Position numbers and translations under genes: made by a program
Shown here: in pieces, positions 17,037 to 25,932 of the stretch
Numbering within the stretch: position 1 is the first letter of the stretch
Layout: each line of letters opens with the position of its first letter
Notes under the pieces: model-generated
Told to the model about the DNA's origin: nothing
The model's input: only the letters and a program-made list of their open reading frames with translations
The model's database searches: none
Source of the DNA: CAYYIS01 sp964470965
GTDB lineage: Bacteria; JAAXHH01; JABIQT01
Direction of reading: 5' to 3'
Assembly (NCBI GenBank): GCA_964470965.1
Contig: CAYYIS010000016.1
Span: 1 to 64,000 of the forward strand
Length of the DNA: 64,000 nt

Positions 17037-17902
17037 GGCGGCTAGTACTCTTCCTGCCGTTGCTGTTTCTTTTCGTGCCCGCTCACGCCCAGAGCCTGGG
17101 TGATTTTCCACCGGACGTGCAGGCGGTTTTTCGACATCTCCTTGCAAACGATGTGCCCGAGCAATACGGAAATCTCAAACCGAAATTGCGGCCCCAGGAC
17201 TACGAAATTATTGACATTGACCAGGACGGCATCCGGGAGGTGTTTTTCTGGACGGCACCCCATTTCCACCAAACCCCCCCCATTCTCATAATTCAGATCA
17301 CAGATGACGGTACCGCGAAGCGGGTGACCGAAGCGCTGGCGCCCGGACCATTGGTGGCGACCACCGGTGATAAAGCGGATTCGCACCGCACCGGATTTGC
17401 GGTAGACGAACAGATACCGAGGGCCTCTCCCGACGACCTCTCCCTCATGATAAAGAGTTTTATACGATTCCGAATGCAGGTAGTCGAATTCAAGTACTTT
17501 TACCACACCGGCAGGGCCGGCGATTCTGGTGGTTATCTCGACATGACCCACCAGGATCACCTAACGGAAGAAAACCGGAAAAGTTGCCGTGATTTCCAAT
17601 TGTCGGATACCAATGCTATCAGCGCCGGCCGGATAGGCGATTCCGAACATCCCTACTTTGTAGCGCTTGCCAGCAACAAGATAGAGATATACAGAATCAG
17701 AGGTATAGACCGTTTCGGATTTCTCGATAAAACCATTTGGCGGATCGACAAACCGGCGGATTTTAACGGGTTCGCCAAGGGCGTAGATCGGAAAATCCGC
17801 TACTGGGACGCCAGGAACGAGCAGAAACTGCTGGAGGTGGATTTCAGGGAAACCCTACCGATCAATGATACCACCGACCTCTCGGACGAGGGTGGTTCAT
17901 AG
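17033..17902 (+). CDS. secreted protein of unknown function
   Basis: I do not recognise the family. It begins with a clear Sec signal peptide (MRRLVLFLPLLFLFVPAHAQ, cleavage probably after AHA). The mature part of about 270 residues is mixed alpha/beta, with EIIDIDQDGIREVFF near residue 58, an Asp-rich stretch resembling EF-hand/dockerin or VCBS-type calcium loops that read 'DxDxDG', suggesting a calcium-bound extracellular protein. No catalytic motif is obvious. It overlaps the dioxygenase stop by four bases, so it is translationally coupled to it. Confidence 0.75.
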   Translation: MRRLVLFLPLLFLFVPAHAQSLGDFPPDVQAVFRHLLANDVPEQYGNLKPKLRPQDYEIIDIDQDGIREVFFWTAPHFHQTPPILIIQITDDGTAKRVTEALAPGPLVATTGDKADSHRTGFAVDEQIPRASPDDLSLMIKSFIRFRMQVVEFKYFYHTGRAGDSGGYLDMTHQDHLTEENRKSCRDFQLSDTNAISAGRIGDSEHPYFVALASNKIEIYRIRGIDRFGFLDKTIWRIDKPADFNGFAKGVDRKIRYWDARNEQKLLEVDFRETLPINDTTDLSDEGGS

Positions 17903-18064
17903 GGCGAGAGGTACCATATTTTGTCATCACTAGCATGTGTCTCAGAGACTGCTTTTTTTGCTGACCACGGGCAAACCGTTATATACAAACACCGTTCCGT
18001 TAAGTTTAAATGTCGCAGAATGCAAACGCTTTATTTTATATGATAAAATAACGATATTTATAGT

Positions 18065-18093
18065 GCCCGGAAGACTGTCCGGGCGTTTTTTTT
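18065..18093 (+). terminator. intrinsic terminator
   Basis: GCCCGGA (18065-18071) pairs with TCCGGGC (18078-18084) around a six-base loop and is followed by G and eight T residues. It lies about 160 bases after the secreted-protein gene and should end the aceE-side transcript. Confidence 0.85.
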
Positions 18094-18256
18094 GCTTAAC
18101 ACTAACAGGCACGCCCACCGAATATTGTCATTTGGTTTTCAGTGACAATTGACACCGCAACAAGCGGCAATTTTTTGTGCCACAAGGCACTACCTTTCTA
18201 TTGTGCTATTCTGTAGGTGATTGCATTAGCAGAGATACAGGAATCAGGGGGCATAT

Positions 18257-18290
18257 ATCTCCGGCCGCTTCGACGCCATCGGCCGGAGAT
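18257..18290 (+). promoter_or_regulatory. 11-base perfect inverted repeat, operator or hairpin
   Basis: ATCTCCGGCCG (18257-18267) and CGGCCGGAGAT (18280-18290) are exact reverse complements with a 12-base loop. There is no T run after it, so it is not a standard terminator. It sits about 108 bases before the start of the hydrolase gene, where a repressor site or leader hairpin could act. Confidence 0.5.
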
Positions 18291-18397
18291 GACGGGCCTT
18301 TCAGGCGATTCCTGTTGCATCAACCAACACACCTTGATATACTTGACACCGCTAGCCACCATCTCCCATTCATAACATGAACCTGAAGGATCCAGCC

Positions 18398-19072
18398 ATG
18401 GCTGCACGCGAACTACGGTTTATCGCCACCAAAGAAAAAGGAGCGGTCTCTGCGATACTTGATCGGCCCGATGATGCCCGTACGCTTCTCGTGCTGGGGC
18501 ACGGTTCCGGCACCAATATGCGGCATGCCTTTATCGCCGGACTGAGTGCGGCGCTGGTGGAGGCGGGGGTGGCCACATTCCGGTATCAGTACCCGTATTC
18601 CGAAAAGGGTGGCGGCGGACTGGATGGGCGTAAGGTGCTCCTGGCCACCGTCCGTGAAGCTGTCGCCACCGCGGCAGAAGAAGCACCCGGCCTGCCGCTG
18701 TTTGCCGGCGGCCATTCCATGAGCGGCCGCATGACTTCACTGGCGTTCGCGGAGGAGCCTCTGCCGGTGCACGGTATCGTGTTCGTGGCATTTCCGCTGA
18801 ACGGAGGTAAAGGGCCGACGGAACGGGCAGCTCATTTTTCCGATGTGAACACGCCCATGCTGTTCCTGCAAGGCACCAAAGACAGACTGGCCGACATCGA
18901 TGCCGTTCAATCCGTCTGTAAGAACCTGGGCGACCGGGCAACGCTGCATATCATAGACACCGCAGACCACGGGTTCAAGGTGCTTAAACGATCGGGAAAG
19001 ACACACGAGCAAACCATCGAAGAACTGGCGGCGGAAATTTCGGAATGGACTGCAGCCGTGGCCGGGGTATGA
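18398..19072 (+). CDS. alpha/beta hydrolase, TEX30/KANL3-like
   Basis: A small alpha/beta hydrolase of the COG3571 (dienelactone-hydrolase-like, TEX30) type. The oxyanion stretch LVLGHGSGTNM comes early, the nucleophile elbow is GGHSMSGR, the acid residue lies near QGTKDRLAD, and the catalytic His in TADHGFKV. It is cytoplasmic with no signal peptide. I start at ATG 18398, which has AAGGA seven bases upstream and begins at the first conserved strand; an ATG at 18377 adds seven residues and has no ribosome site. The substrate is unknown; an ester or acyl-phosphate role would be a guess. Confidence 0.85.
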   Translation: MAARELRFIATKEKGAVSAILDRPDDARTLLVLGHGSGTNMRHAFIAGLSAALVEAGVATFRYQYPYSEKGGGGLDGRKVLLATVREAVATAAEEAPGLPLFAGGHSMSGRMTSLAFAEEPLPVHGIVFVAFPLNGGKGPTERAAHFSDVNTPMLFLQGTKDRLADIDAVQSVCKNLGDRATLHIIDTADHGFKVLKRSGKTHEQTIEELAAEISEWTAAVAGV

Positions 19073-19189
19073 CATTACCGCACCCGCAAAATATCGAGTT
19101 GTCGGACCGGGCAGATCCCGGTCCGGTGGGCAGGATTACAGGGTGTGATTTCGTTTGATTACAATTAAACCGCAAAGTAAGGGAAACCC

Positions 19190-20089
19190 ATGTCACAACG
19201 TCCGTACCGTGGGGTGTTCACAATCCCGGCAACACCGTTTACTGATGAAAACGCGCTGGATCTCGATGGAGTAAAGGCGGTGGTTGAGTTCTGTATCGCC
19301 GCAGGGGCGCAGGGAATTGTAGCACCGGTGAACGCGAGCGAGTTCAGCTCACTGTCGGATGCGGAACGTATGCAGGTGGTGGAGACGATTGCGCGGACAA
19401 ACGATGGCCGACTGCCTTACGTGGCCAGTGCCACCGGTGTCAGCGCGGAGGTGGCACTGCTTTTTGCGCGGCATGCGGCGGATCAGGGCGCCGATGCGTT
19501 GATCGCTATGCCACCCTATGTCAAGAAGGCCCACCCAGGCGACGTCCGTCGGTATTTCGAATCGCTGGGATCCGCTACAGATCTTCCGGTTTTTATCCAG
19601 AACCACCCGATCGGTGTGCCCATGTCCCCTAACCTGCTCGGGGACCTTGCTCGGGATATTCCCACTGTTCTGTATATCAAGGAGGAGATCCCACCGTTCA
19701 CTCATTCCGTTACCGCCGATATCGAATCGTGCGGTGATGCTATCGAAGGCATATTCGGAGGCGCCGCGGGCAAGCATATGCTCGATGAACTGCGGCGGGG
19801 CGCATCAGGCACTATGCCGGCCTGTGAAGTGACCGACGTGCATGTGGCGGTCTGGAAGGCGTATGAGGCAGGCGATGAGAAAAAGGCGAGAGAGATATTC
19901 AACCGTCTCCTTCCATTGATCAACTTCGAATCACTGCATCACATAAATCTGTACAAAGAAGTTCTGAAACGGCGCGGCATCATCAAGTCAGCCAATGTGC
20001 GCGTCTCGGACACAAAGCCGCTGGACAAGTATGATCATGCGGAGTTGGATATCATTCTTGATGACATTAAGGACCTTTATGCGGTTTGA
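19190..20089 (+). CDS. dihydrodipicolinate synthase-family aldolase
   Basis: A TIM-barrel class I aldolase/dehydratase of the DapA/NanA family. The Schiff-base Lys is in LYIKEEI (near residue 166). The Tyr of the usual YNxP motif is replaced: the segment reads FIQNHPIGVP, so the proton-relay Tyr of true DapA is missing. That argues against lysine biosynthesis and for a 2-keto-3-deoxy sugar acid or related substrate. Start has AAGGGAA just upstream. It lies directly before a sulfatase and heparinase-like lyase, which fits cleavage of a sugar-acid product released by them. Confidence 0.85.
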   Translation: MSQRPYRGVFTIPATPFTDENALDLDGVKAVVEFCIAAGAQGIVAPVNASEFSSLSDAERMQVVETIARTNDGRLPYVASATGVSAEVALLFARHAADQGADALIAMPPYVKKAHPGDVRRYFESLGSATDLPVFIQNHPIGVPMSPNLLGDLARDIPTVLYIKEEIPPFTHSVTADIESCGDAIEGIFGGAAGKHMLDELRRGASGTMPACEVTDVHVAVWKAYEAGDEKKAREIFNRLLPLINFESLHHINLYKEVLKRRGIIKSANVRVSDTKPLDKYDHAELDIILDDIKDLYAV

Positions 20090-20281
20090 GTATTCAATTT
20101 TCATCCGCCAGAAACACAAACAGGAACCAGATTCAATTCCCCGTACGATTCACTTCAAATGGTGACGATCTGTGTTGTTTCATCGCTCATCCCTTGCGGT
20201 ATGAAACCCTTGCGCCTCGGTAGGACTGTCATCATCTTATGAAACATCGGTTCACAGGGGAATTAAAAATGTGTTCAAGCC

Positions 20282-21835
20282 ATGGGGAAGGGGATAAGGG
20301 TGTCTCAACCTAACATACTGCTTATCACAAGCGACCAGCAGCATTACGATACACTGGGGGTCACTAACCCCCGTATCAGGACGCCGGCGCTCGACCGCCT
20401 GTCCCGAGAGGGTATGCGGTTCGACCGGGCATACTGTAACAACCCGGTCTGCTCGCCGTCACGCTCCACACTGATAACAGGCCTGTATCCATCGTCCCAC
20501 CACTGCTGGACGATCGGGGTGAAGCTTCCTGAGGATGTGCCCACTGTCGGGGAAGTATTCCAGGAAAACGGATACGACACCTCCCTGATCGGCAAGGCTC
20601 ATTTTCAACCGTTGGCGTCCCAACCCGGCAGTACGTCCATCGAATGCCAGCCGATCCTTCGGGACCTGGATTTTTGGCGGGATTTCCATGGCCCCTGGTA
20701 TGGCTTCAGCCATGTGGAAACCGCACGAATGCACGCCCATGAATCTCATGCGGGCCAGCATTATGCCATCTGGATGGAAGAGCACGGGCTTGCCGACTGG
20801 CAGGACTATTTTCAGCAGTATCCACCGTCCAAAGACGATAAATACAGCGGTCCGCAGTATGAACGCGGTATGCTCAAATGGGACCTGCCGGAGCATCTGC
20901 ACCACTCCCATTGGATAGCGGACCGTACGGTCGCCAACATCGAGCAGTCAGTGAAAGGCGGCAAACCGTTTTTCGCCTGGGCCAGTTTCTTCGACCCGCA
21001 TCCGCCCTACGTGGTTCCTGATCCGTGGGCAAGTATGTACGAACCCAGTGATATGGTACCGGGACAGTTTACTGAAGGTGAGTTCGATGATATGCCCCCA
21101 CAGTTTGCCAAAACGCGAGAGGAAAACCCGGATTTTTCCATGTATCAGGAAGAAGGCGGCAAAGCGCTCCACGGTTTCAACTCCCATCTGCATTCCGACG
21201 ATGATCTGCGCAATTCCATCGCCTGTTACTACGGGATGATCAGCCTGATGGACCAGGCCATCGGCCGTATTCTGGAATCCCTCGATACCCTGGGCATCAC
21301 GGACAACACACTCGTTGTGTTTACCACAGACCACGGCCATTTTCTCGGTCAGCACGGCCTGATCGCCAAAGGTGCGTTCCACTATGAAGATCTGTTGCGC
21401 CTGCCGATGATCGCCCGATATCCTGGACACATTCCTGCAGATACAACATCCGATGCGCTTCAGGCTCTGATCGATTATCCTTCAACATTCCTTACCGCCG
21501 CCGGTATCAAACCGCCCGGTCTGATGCAAGGCGTTAATCAGCTCGACGTCTGGTGCGGCCGTGAAGACTCAGTCCGAGAGCATGTACTCGTAGAGAACCG
21601 GCACAATCCCACCACGGTACATCTGAGGACACTCATAGAAGACCGTTACAAAATGACGGTATACCGCAACGCGGAATACGGCGAACTGTTCGATCTCCGG
21701 AACGATCCCGGTGAGGTTCACAATCATTGGAACAACCCGGCATACCAGGGCGTCAGGACGGATATGATGCACCGGTTCCTGCAGGCGGAAATGCAAAGGG
21801 AGTCCACGCGGATGCCCCGAATTGCAGGGGCGTAG
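20282..21835 (+). CDS. sulfatase (formylglycine, Cys-type)
   Basis: An arylsulfatase-family hydrolase that removes sulfate esters. It opens PNILLITSDQQHYDTLG, has the maturation motif CSPSRSTLITG with the Cys (about residue 57) to be converted to formylglycine, and later VVFTTDHGHFLGQHG, the second metal site. No signal peptide is seen, so it acts in the cytoplasm or is exported otherwise. It is 517 residues long. A GTG at 20300 preceded by GGGGATAAGGG is an alternative start six codons in. The lyase gene starts four bases after its stop. It is one of two intact sulfatases in the window. The activating enzyme is not here. Confidence 0.93.
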   Translation: MGKGIRVSQPNILLITSDQQHYDTLGVTNPRIRTPALDRLSREGMRFDRAYCNNPVCSPSRSTLITGLYPSSHHCWTIGVKLPEDVPTVGEVFQENGYDTSLIGKAHFQPLASQPGSTSIECQPILRDLDFWRDFHGPWYGFSHVETARMHAHESHAGQHYAIWMEEHGLADWQDYFQQYPPSKDDKYSGPQYERGMLKWDLPEHLHHSHWIADRTVANIEQSVKGGKPFFAWASFFDPHPPYVVPDPWASMYEPSDMVPGQFTEGEFDDMPPQFAKTREENPDFSMYQEEGGKALHGFNSHLHSDDDLRNSIACYYGMISLMDQAIGRILESLDTLGITDNTLVVFTTDHGHFLGQHGLIAKGAFHYEDLLRLPMIARYPGHIPADTTSDALQALIDYPSTFLTAAGIKPPGLMQGVNQLDVWCGREDSVREHVLVENRHNPTTVHLRTLIEDRYKMTVYRNAEYGELFDLRNDPGEVHNHWNNPAYQGVRTDMMHRFLQAEMQRESTRMPRIAGA

Positions 21836-21839
21836 CCAC

Positions 21840-24176
21840 ATGACGCCCCTGTCCCGGCCGCACCCACATCTTGATCCCCGCCATCCCCGCGACGGCACGG
21901 CACCCCGGACCAATCCCCCCGTGTTCGCCTGGAAGCCGGAACATACGGATGAACCGGTGAACCTTACGGTAGCCCTGGATCCGGCGTTAGAGGACATCGT
22001 TCTCCGTCTTGATGACCACACGGATCCGGTGTTTCTGCCGGAAACAGCCTTCGCCCCGGGAATTTATTACTGGACCTGGTCCGGAAAGTTCCACAAAGCA
22101 GAGGTGTATTCATTCGAGATAACGAACGATGCCGTCACGGTGGAGGTACCGTCAGTAGAAGAATGGCTGCGGAGATTGCCGCACGATCATCCCAGGATTT
22201 ATACCCGTTCAGAACAAATACCGGAACTGCGGGATGCACGCCACGGCCAAAAAGCGCATCTATGGAAGAAGCTTAAGAAGGATGCGAATGGAGTGCTTGC
22301 GGAACCACACGAGATCGACGAACCGCCCATTCTACCGAATAGGGAGGAAGACTATCAAGCCTGGTTCAAAATCTGGTACCATATCATGTGGGGCACGCGA
22401 GGGTTCGTCAAAGGAGCCGCTACCCTGGCATTGGCTTACCTCGCCGGCGGAGATACTGTTTATGCCCGGGCCGCCTGCACCCGCATGGCCTCCGTAGCCT
22501 GCTGGGACCCGGAAGGCTCCAGCTACCTCGGCCGCAATGACGAAGCCCATATGTCAGTCATCTGGCACGGCCCATCCGCCTGTGACTGGGTCTGGGACCA
22601 CTTTACAGATGAGGAACGGAGTCGGGTAATCGAACAATACCGGCAGCGCGGCCGGATCACATTCGAACATATGCGAAACCGGGGCTATTACGGCATCACC
22701 CGTTTCGACTCCCACGCCGGCCGAGAAATCGTTTTTCTGGCTAACATCGCTTTTGTATTCCACGACCACATCCCCGATGCGACCGAGTGGCTGACCTGGC
22801 TGCGGCCCATCCTGTGCGGCGTCTGGCCGATCTGGGCGGGTGACGACGGAGGATGGGCTGAAGGACTGTCCTACAGCACTGCCTACGTGGAAATCATGAC
22901 CATGTTCGCCACCACGCTGAAGCACAACGTCCATATCGACCTGTACCGTCGTCCGTTCTGGCAAAACTACACCTCCTGGAGGAGATACTGTCTACCGCCC
23001 TATGCAGAATGGATGGGCTTTGGCGATCATTCCGAGCGATGGGGTTACACCTGGTTGAACAACGCAAACCTAGTGGAACTGGTCGACCGGGAAACCGGCA
23101 CTAACGCTCTGCGGGACTACGTGACAGATTTTCGACGAGAAGCAGAAACTATATTTTCACCGTCGGAACGTGGCGCGCCCGGCGTTTCGGCCCAAATATA
23201 CCTGACACCGGAAATTGAGGCAGACACGCATTCTCCAAGACAGGACAATCCCATCCTGCGGATTTTTCCCGACGTCGGATGGGCTGCCATCCGCACCGAC
23301 CTGGATGATCCGGGCCAGGATATCGCCTTCATTTTCAGATCTTCTCCTTACGGTTCGGTAAGTCATTCCCATGCTAACAACAACGACTTCATTCTACATG
23401 TGGGCGGCAAAGTGATGGCCATGCCCAGCGGCTATTACGCCGGATACGGATCGGACCACCATGCCCACTGGGTCTGGCACACCAAGTCCCATAACTGCGC
23501 GACCCTCTCTGACGCCTCACAGCTCATGCGGTCCCACCAATCGAGGGGTATGGTCGACAACGTATATGAAGACGACCATACCATCTATTTCAGAGGATTC
23601 GCAGACCCGAGTTATCAGGATCGGGCGGAGAGGTACCGCCGGCATGTATGCTTTTTAAAAACGCATCAGTGCTTTCTCATGGTGGATGAGTTTGTGGCCA
23701 GGGAGGATGTTTCATCAGCGCTGCAATGGAACATCCATTCCTGGAACCGATTCGATATCGACGATGAACAAAAACGCTTCACAATCCGTCGGGAAGACAG
23801 CATCCTGGAAGGGTACATCCTGCATCATCTCAACGGTTACTTCGTCGCATCAGAAGGTTGGGAGCCGCCGCCAACCAGCGCCAAAGAAAATCAGGAATGG
23901 CGACAACAGTACCATCTCCGATACACACCCTCCGGCCTGGAACCGTGTCGCAATCTGGGTGTCCTCCTATGCCCCGGCCATCGTGCGCTCGCTTCTGCGG
24001 CCGTCTGTTCCGAACACGTCTATGCAACCGAAGTCGCGCGAATCGGTGATGACCTGATACTCGTTAACCAATCGGACCGTATTCAATTCGAGGACATCGA
24101 CACGGACGCTTTGGCGGTGCTCGTTCTGCATGGAACCCGGTATCATATTGACGATGCTGGCATGCACCTTAGTTGA
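21840..24176 (+). CDS. heparinase II/III-like polysaccharide lyase
   Basis: A large protein with the layout of DUF4962/heparinase II-III lyases: an N-terminal beta domain, an alpha/alpha toroid (about residues 130-420, including GAATLALAYLAGGD and GWAEGLSYSTAYVE), then a heparinase-type beta sandwich with HSHANNNDFILHVGGK, where the SHAN histidine matches a conserved metal or catalytic position. These enzymes cleave uronic-acid polymers by beta-elimination. No signal peptide is visible. ATG 21840 is five bases after the sulfatase stop, with AGGGGCG upstream, so the pair is coupled. Sulfatase plus lyase points to a sulfated uronan as substrate. Confidence 0.85.
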   Translation: MTPLSRPHPHLDPRHPRDGTAPRTNPPVFAWKPEHTDEPVNLTVALDPALEDIVLRLDDHTDPVFLPETAFAPGIYYWTWSGKFHKAEVYSFEITNDAVTVEVPSVEEWLRRLPHDHPRIYTRSEQIPELRDARHGQKAHLWKKLKKDANGVLAEPHEIDEPPILPNREEDYQAWFKIWYHIMWGTRGFVKGAATLALAYLAGGDTVYARAACTRMASVACWDPEGSSYLGRNDEAHMSVIWHGPSACDWVWDHFTDEERSRVIEQYRQRGRITFEHMRNRGYYGITRFDSHAGREIVFLANIAFVFHDHIPDATEWLTWLRPILCGVWPIWAGDDGGWAEGLSYSTAYVEIMTMFATTLKHNVHIDLYRRPFWQNYTSWRRYCLPPYAEWMGFGDHSERWGYTWLNNANLVELVDRETGTNALRDYVTDFRREAETIFSPSERGAPGVSAQIYLTPEIEADTHSPRQDNPILRIFPDVGWAAIRTDLDDPGQDIAFIFRSSPYGSVSHSHANNNDFILHVGGKVMAMPSGYYAGYGSDHHAHWVWHTKSHNCATLSDASQLMRSHQSRGMVDNVYEDDHTIYFRGFADPSYQDRAERYRRHVCFLKTHQCFLMVDEFVAREDVSSALQWNIHSWNRFDIDDEQKRFTIRREDSILEGYILHHLNGYFVASEGWEPPPTSAKENQEWRQQYHLRYTPSGLEPCRNLGVLLCPGHRALASAAVCSEHVYATEVARIGDDLILVNQSDRIQFEDIDTDALAVLVLHGTRYHIDDAGMHLS

Positions 24177-24186
24177 CGGATGATGA

Positions 24187-24927
24187 ATGGAGACAATCAC
24201 ACTCCTAATTGTGGTAGCGGTTCTCACACTCGCCACATTCGGCCACGCGATCTTTGGGTTCGGCGGTGGCCTGATTGCGATACCGGTCTTGAGCATTCTG
24301 ATAGGCGTACGCGATGCGGTAACGCTGTCGTTGGTTCAGCAGATGGTCACCGTGACCCTGCTCAGCCGGACTATCCGCCACGTGAACTGGCACATCACCG
24401 GAGCCGTGCTTGCCGGTATGCTGCCGGGAACACTCGGTGGTATCCTGCTGCTGTCGATGCTGAATGAATCCTATCTCCGCATCGTCCTTGCCATTTTCAT
24501 TTTTTTGTACCTTGTTAAATCGATTGCATTCCCGAATGCATCGCTCCCAGGTCTCAGGAACCGTCTCTGGGGCGCCGTCACCGGATTTGTGGGTGGGGCG
24601 TTGCAGGGACTTATAGGGACCGGAGGACCGCCGGTCGTCATTTATTACAACGAAATCGGCGTCAGTAGGGAGGTGTTTCGTGCCGGAATGCTCATGTTAC
24701 TCGCTGCCAGCAACACACTCCGAATCGGAATTTCGATTCCGGCAGGGCTGTTTACTGACAAAGTTCTCGGAATCTGCCTTTACACACTCCCGTTCTTCGT
24801 TCTGGCCCTGTGGTTTGGCGACAAGCTGGGGAGCCGTGTGGACGAGCGGTATTACACCTACGCGGTGTATGTGGTTCTTTCGGCGTCCCTGATCCTGCTT
24901 ATCTCTAATACAATAGGTCCAATTTAA
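24187..24927 (+). CDS. TauE/SafE-family anion exporter
   Basis: An integral membrane protein of the TSUP (sulfite exporter TauE/SafE) family with about seven or eight hydrophobic segments. The repeated family motif appears in the first half as FGHAIFGFGGGLIAIPVL and in the second as GALQGLIGTGGPPVVIYY. The family exports sulfite, sulfoacetate or related anions. The gene follows the lyase by ten bases, so a role in disposing of sulfate- or sulfonate-derived anions, or moving an organic acid, is a reasonable reading of the context. Confidence 0.88.
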   Translation: METITLLIVVAVLTLATFGHAIFGFGGGLIAIPVLSILIGVRDAVTLSLVQQMVTVTLLSRTIRHVNWHITGAVLAGMLPGTLGGILLLSMLNESYLRIVLAIFIFLYLVKSIAFPNASLPGLRNRLWGAVTGFVGGALQGLIGTGGPPVVIYYNEIGVSREVFRAGMLMLLAASNTLRIGISIPAGLFTDKVLGICLYTLPFFVLALWFGDKLGSRVDERYYTYAVYVVLSASLILLISNTIGPI

Positions 24928-25024
24928 TCCTTCGAACAGCCGGATCTTGGCACCTTGGCAAAATCCGGTAGACGAAGGGAAGATGCTCATTAACCAATTT
25001 CCCGGAGGGTCCTTTACTCTAACC

Positions 25025-25909
25025 ATGACGAATAGCCACAGCTCCCAATCTATGATCGCACCGCTCAGACGGGTCATAGTCAAATGTCCGAAGGCAGCCT
25101 TCTTCGATGAAAGTCGGATTGATGCTCAATGGGAATCCCTGGGCTACCTGGGGCGTCCCGATTTGGGGCGGGCAATCGATGAACACCGCCGGTTCGCAGC
25201 CTTGCTCGGTGCCGCAGGCGCCTCGATTGAATATCTCTCCGAAGACAGCCGCACCGGTATGGATTCCATATACACTCACGATCCCGTAGCATCAGTAACT
25301 GACCGGGGGGCTATCCTCGGCAGAATGGGCAAAGAAGCCCGTGTGGGCGAACCGGACGCCATGGCGGATGCCTTTGATTCTTTCGGAATCCCGATCCTTG
25401 GACGTATCGAGGCACCCGGAATGGTGGAAGGAGGCGATGTGCTATGGCTGGATCGTGAGACGGTCGCAATCGGGATTTCATATCGAACCAACATAGAAGG
25501 AATTCAGCAATTCCGAAGTCTGGTCTCACCTGCCGAGGTGAAGGTGATTGAGGTCCCGCTTGTTCACTGGGACGGACCGGGCGCGGTGCTGCACCTGATG
25601 TCGATCATAAGCATTCTGGACGACGACCTGGGCCTCGTGTATGACCGATTGCTGCCCGTCCCGTTTCGCCAACTACTGATCGACAGAGGCGTCAGGCTGC
25701 TGTCGCTTCCCGAAGACGAATACCAGTCCCTGGGCTGCAACGTTCTGGCGGTAGCGCCTCGGCATTGCCTGATCCGTTCAGGCAATGATACCACGGAGCG
25801 CCTGATGCGTGAAGCCGGCTGTCACGTGGAACCGTTCGATGGCGACGAGATCTGCTACAAAGGTGCTGGCGGCCCTACATGCCTGACAAGACCGGTTGAA
25901 CGGGGGTAA
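25025..25909 (+). CDS. dimethylargininase/amidinotransferase-fold hydrolase
   Basis: A guanidine-modifying enzyme fold protein of the DDAH type, which hydrolyses methylarginines to citrulline and methylamines. The elements are visible in order: DSIYTHDPVA (substrate Asp), EGGDVLWL, the catalytic His in AVLHLMSIISILDDD, and the nucleophilic Cys in GGPTCLTRPVER at the C terminus. I use ATG 25025 (about 294 residues, like DDAH); ATG 24983 and a TTG at 24947 are alternatives. Arginine deiminase activity cannot be excluded. It is downstream of the exporter but separated by about 100 bases, and convergent with the next gene. Confidence 0.85.
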   Translation: MTNSHSSQSMIAPLRRVIVKCPKAAFFDESRIDAQWESLGYLGRPDLGRAIDEHRRFAALLGAAGASIEYLSEDSRTGMDSIYTHDPVASVTDRGAILGRMGKEARVGEPDAMADAFDSFGIPILGRIEAPGMVEGGDVLWLDRETVAIGISYRTNIEGIQQFRSLVSPAEVKVIEVPLVHWDGPGAVLHLMSIISILDDDLGLVYDRLLPVPFRQLLIDRGVRLLSLPEDEYQSLGCNVLAVAPRHCLIRSGNDTTERLMREAGCHVEPFDGDEICYKGAGGPTCLTRPVERG

Positions 25910-25932
25910 CCCCAGTCGGGCACACCGGACTC

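Larger units (their letters stand above)
17903..18397. other. intergenic region with terminator and inverted repeat
   Basis: No gene is supported. The segment holds an intrinsic terminator (18065-18093), weaker hairpins at about 18149-18176 (CCGC/GCGG followed by a T run) and 18177-18190 (GTGCC/GGCAC), and an 11-base perfect inverted repeat (18257-18290). Confidence 0.6.
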
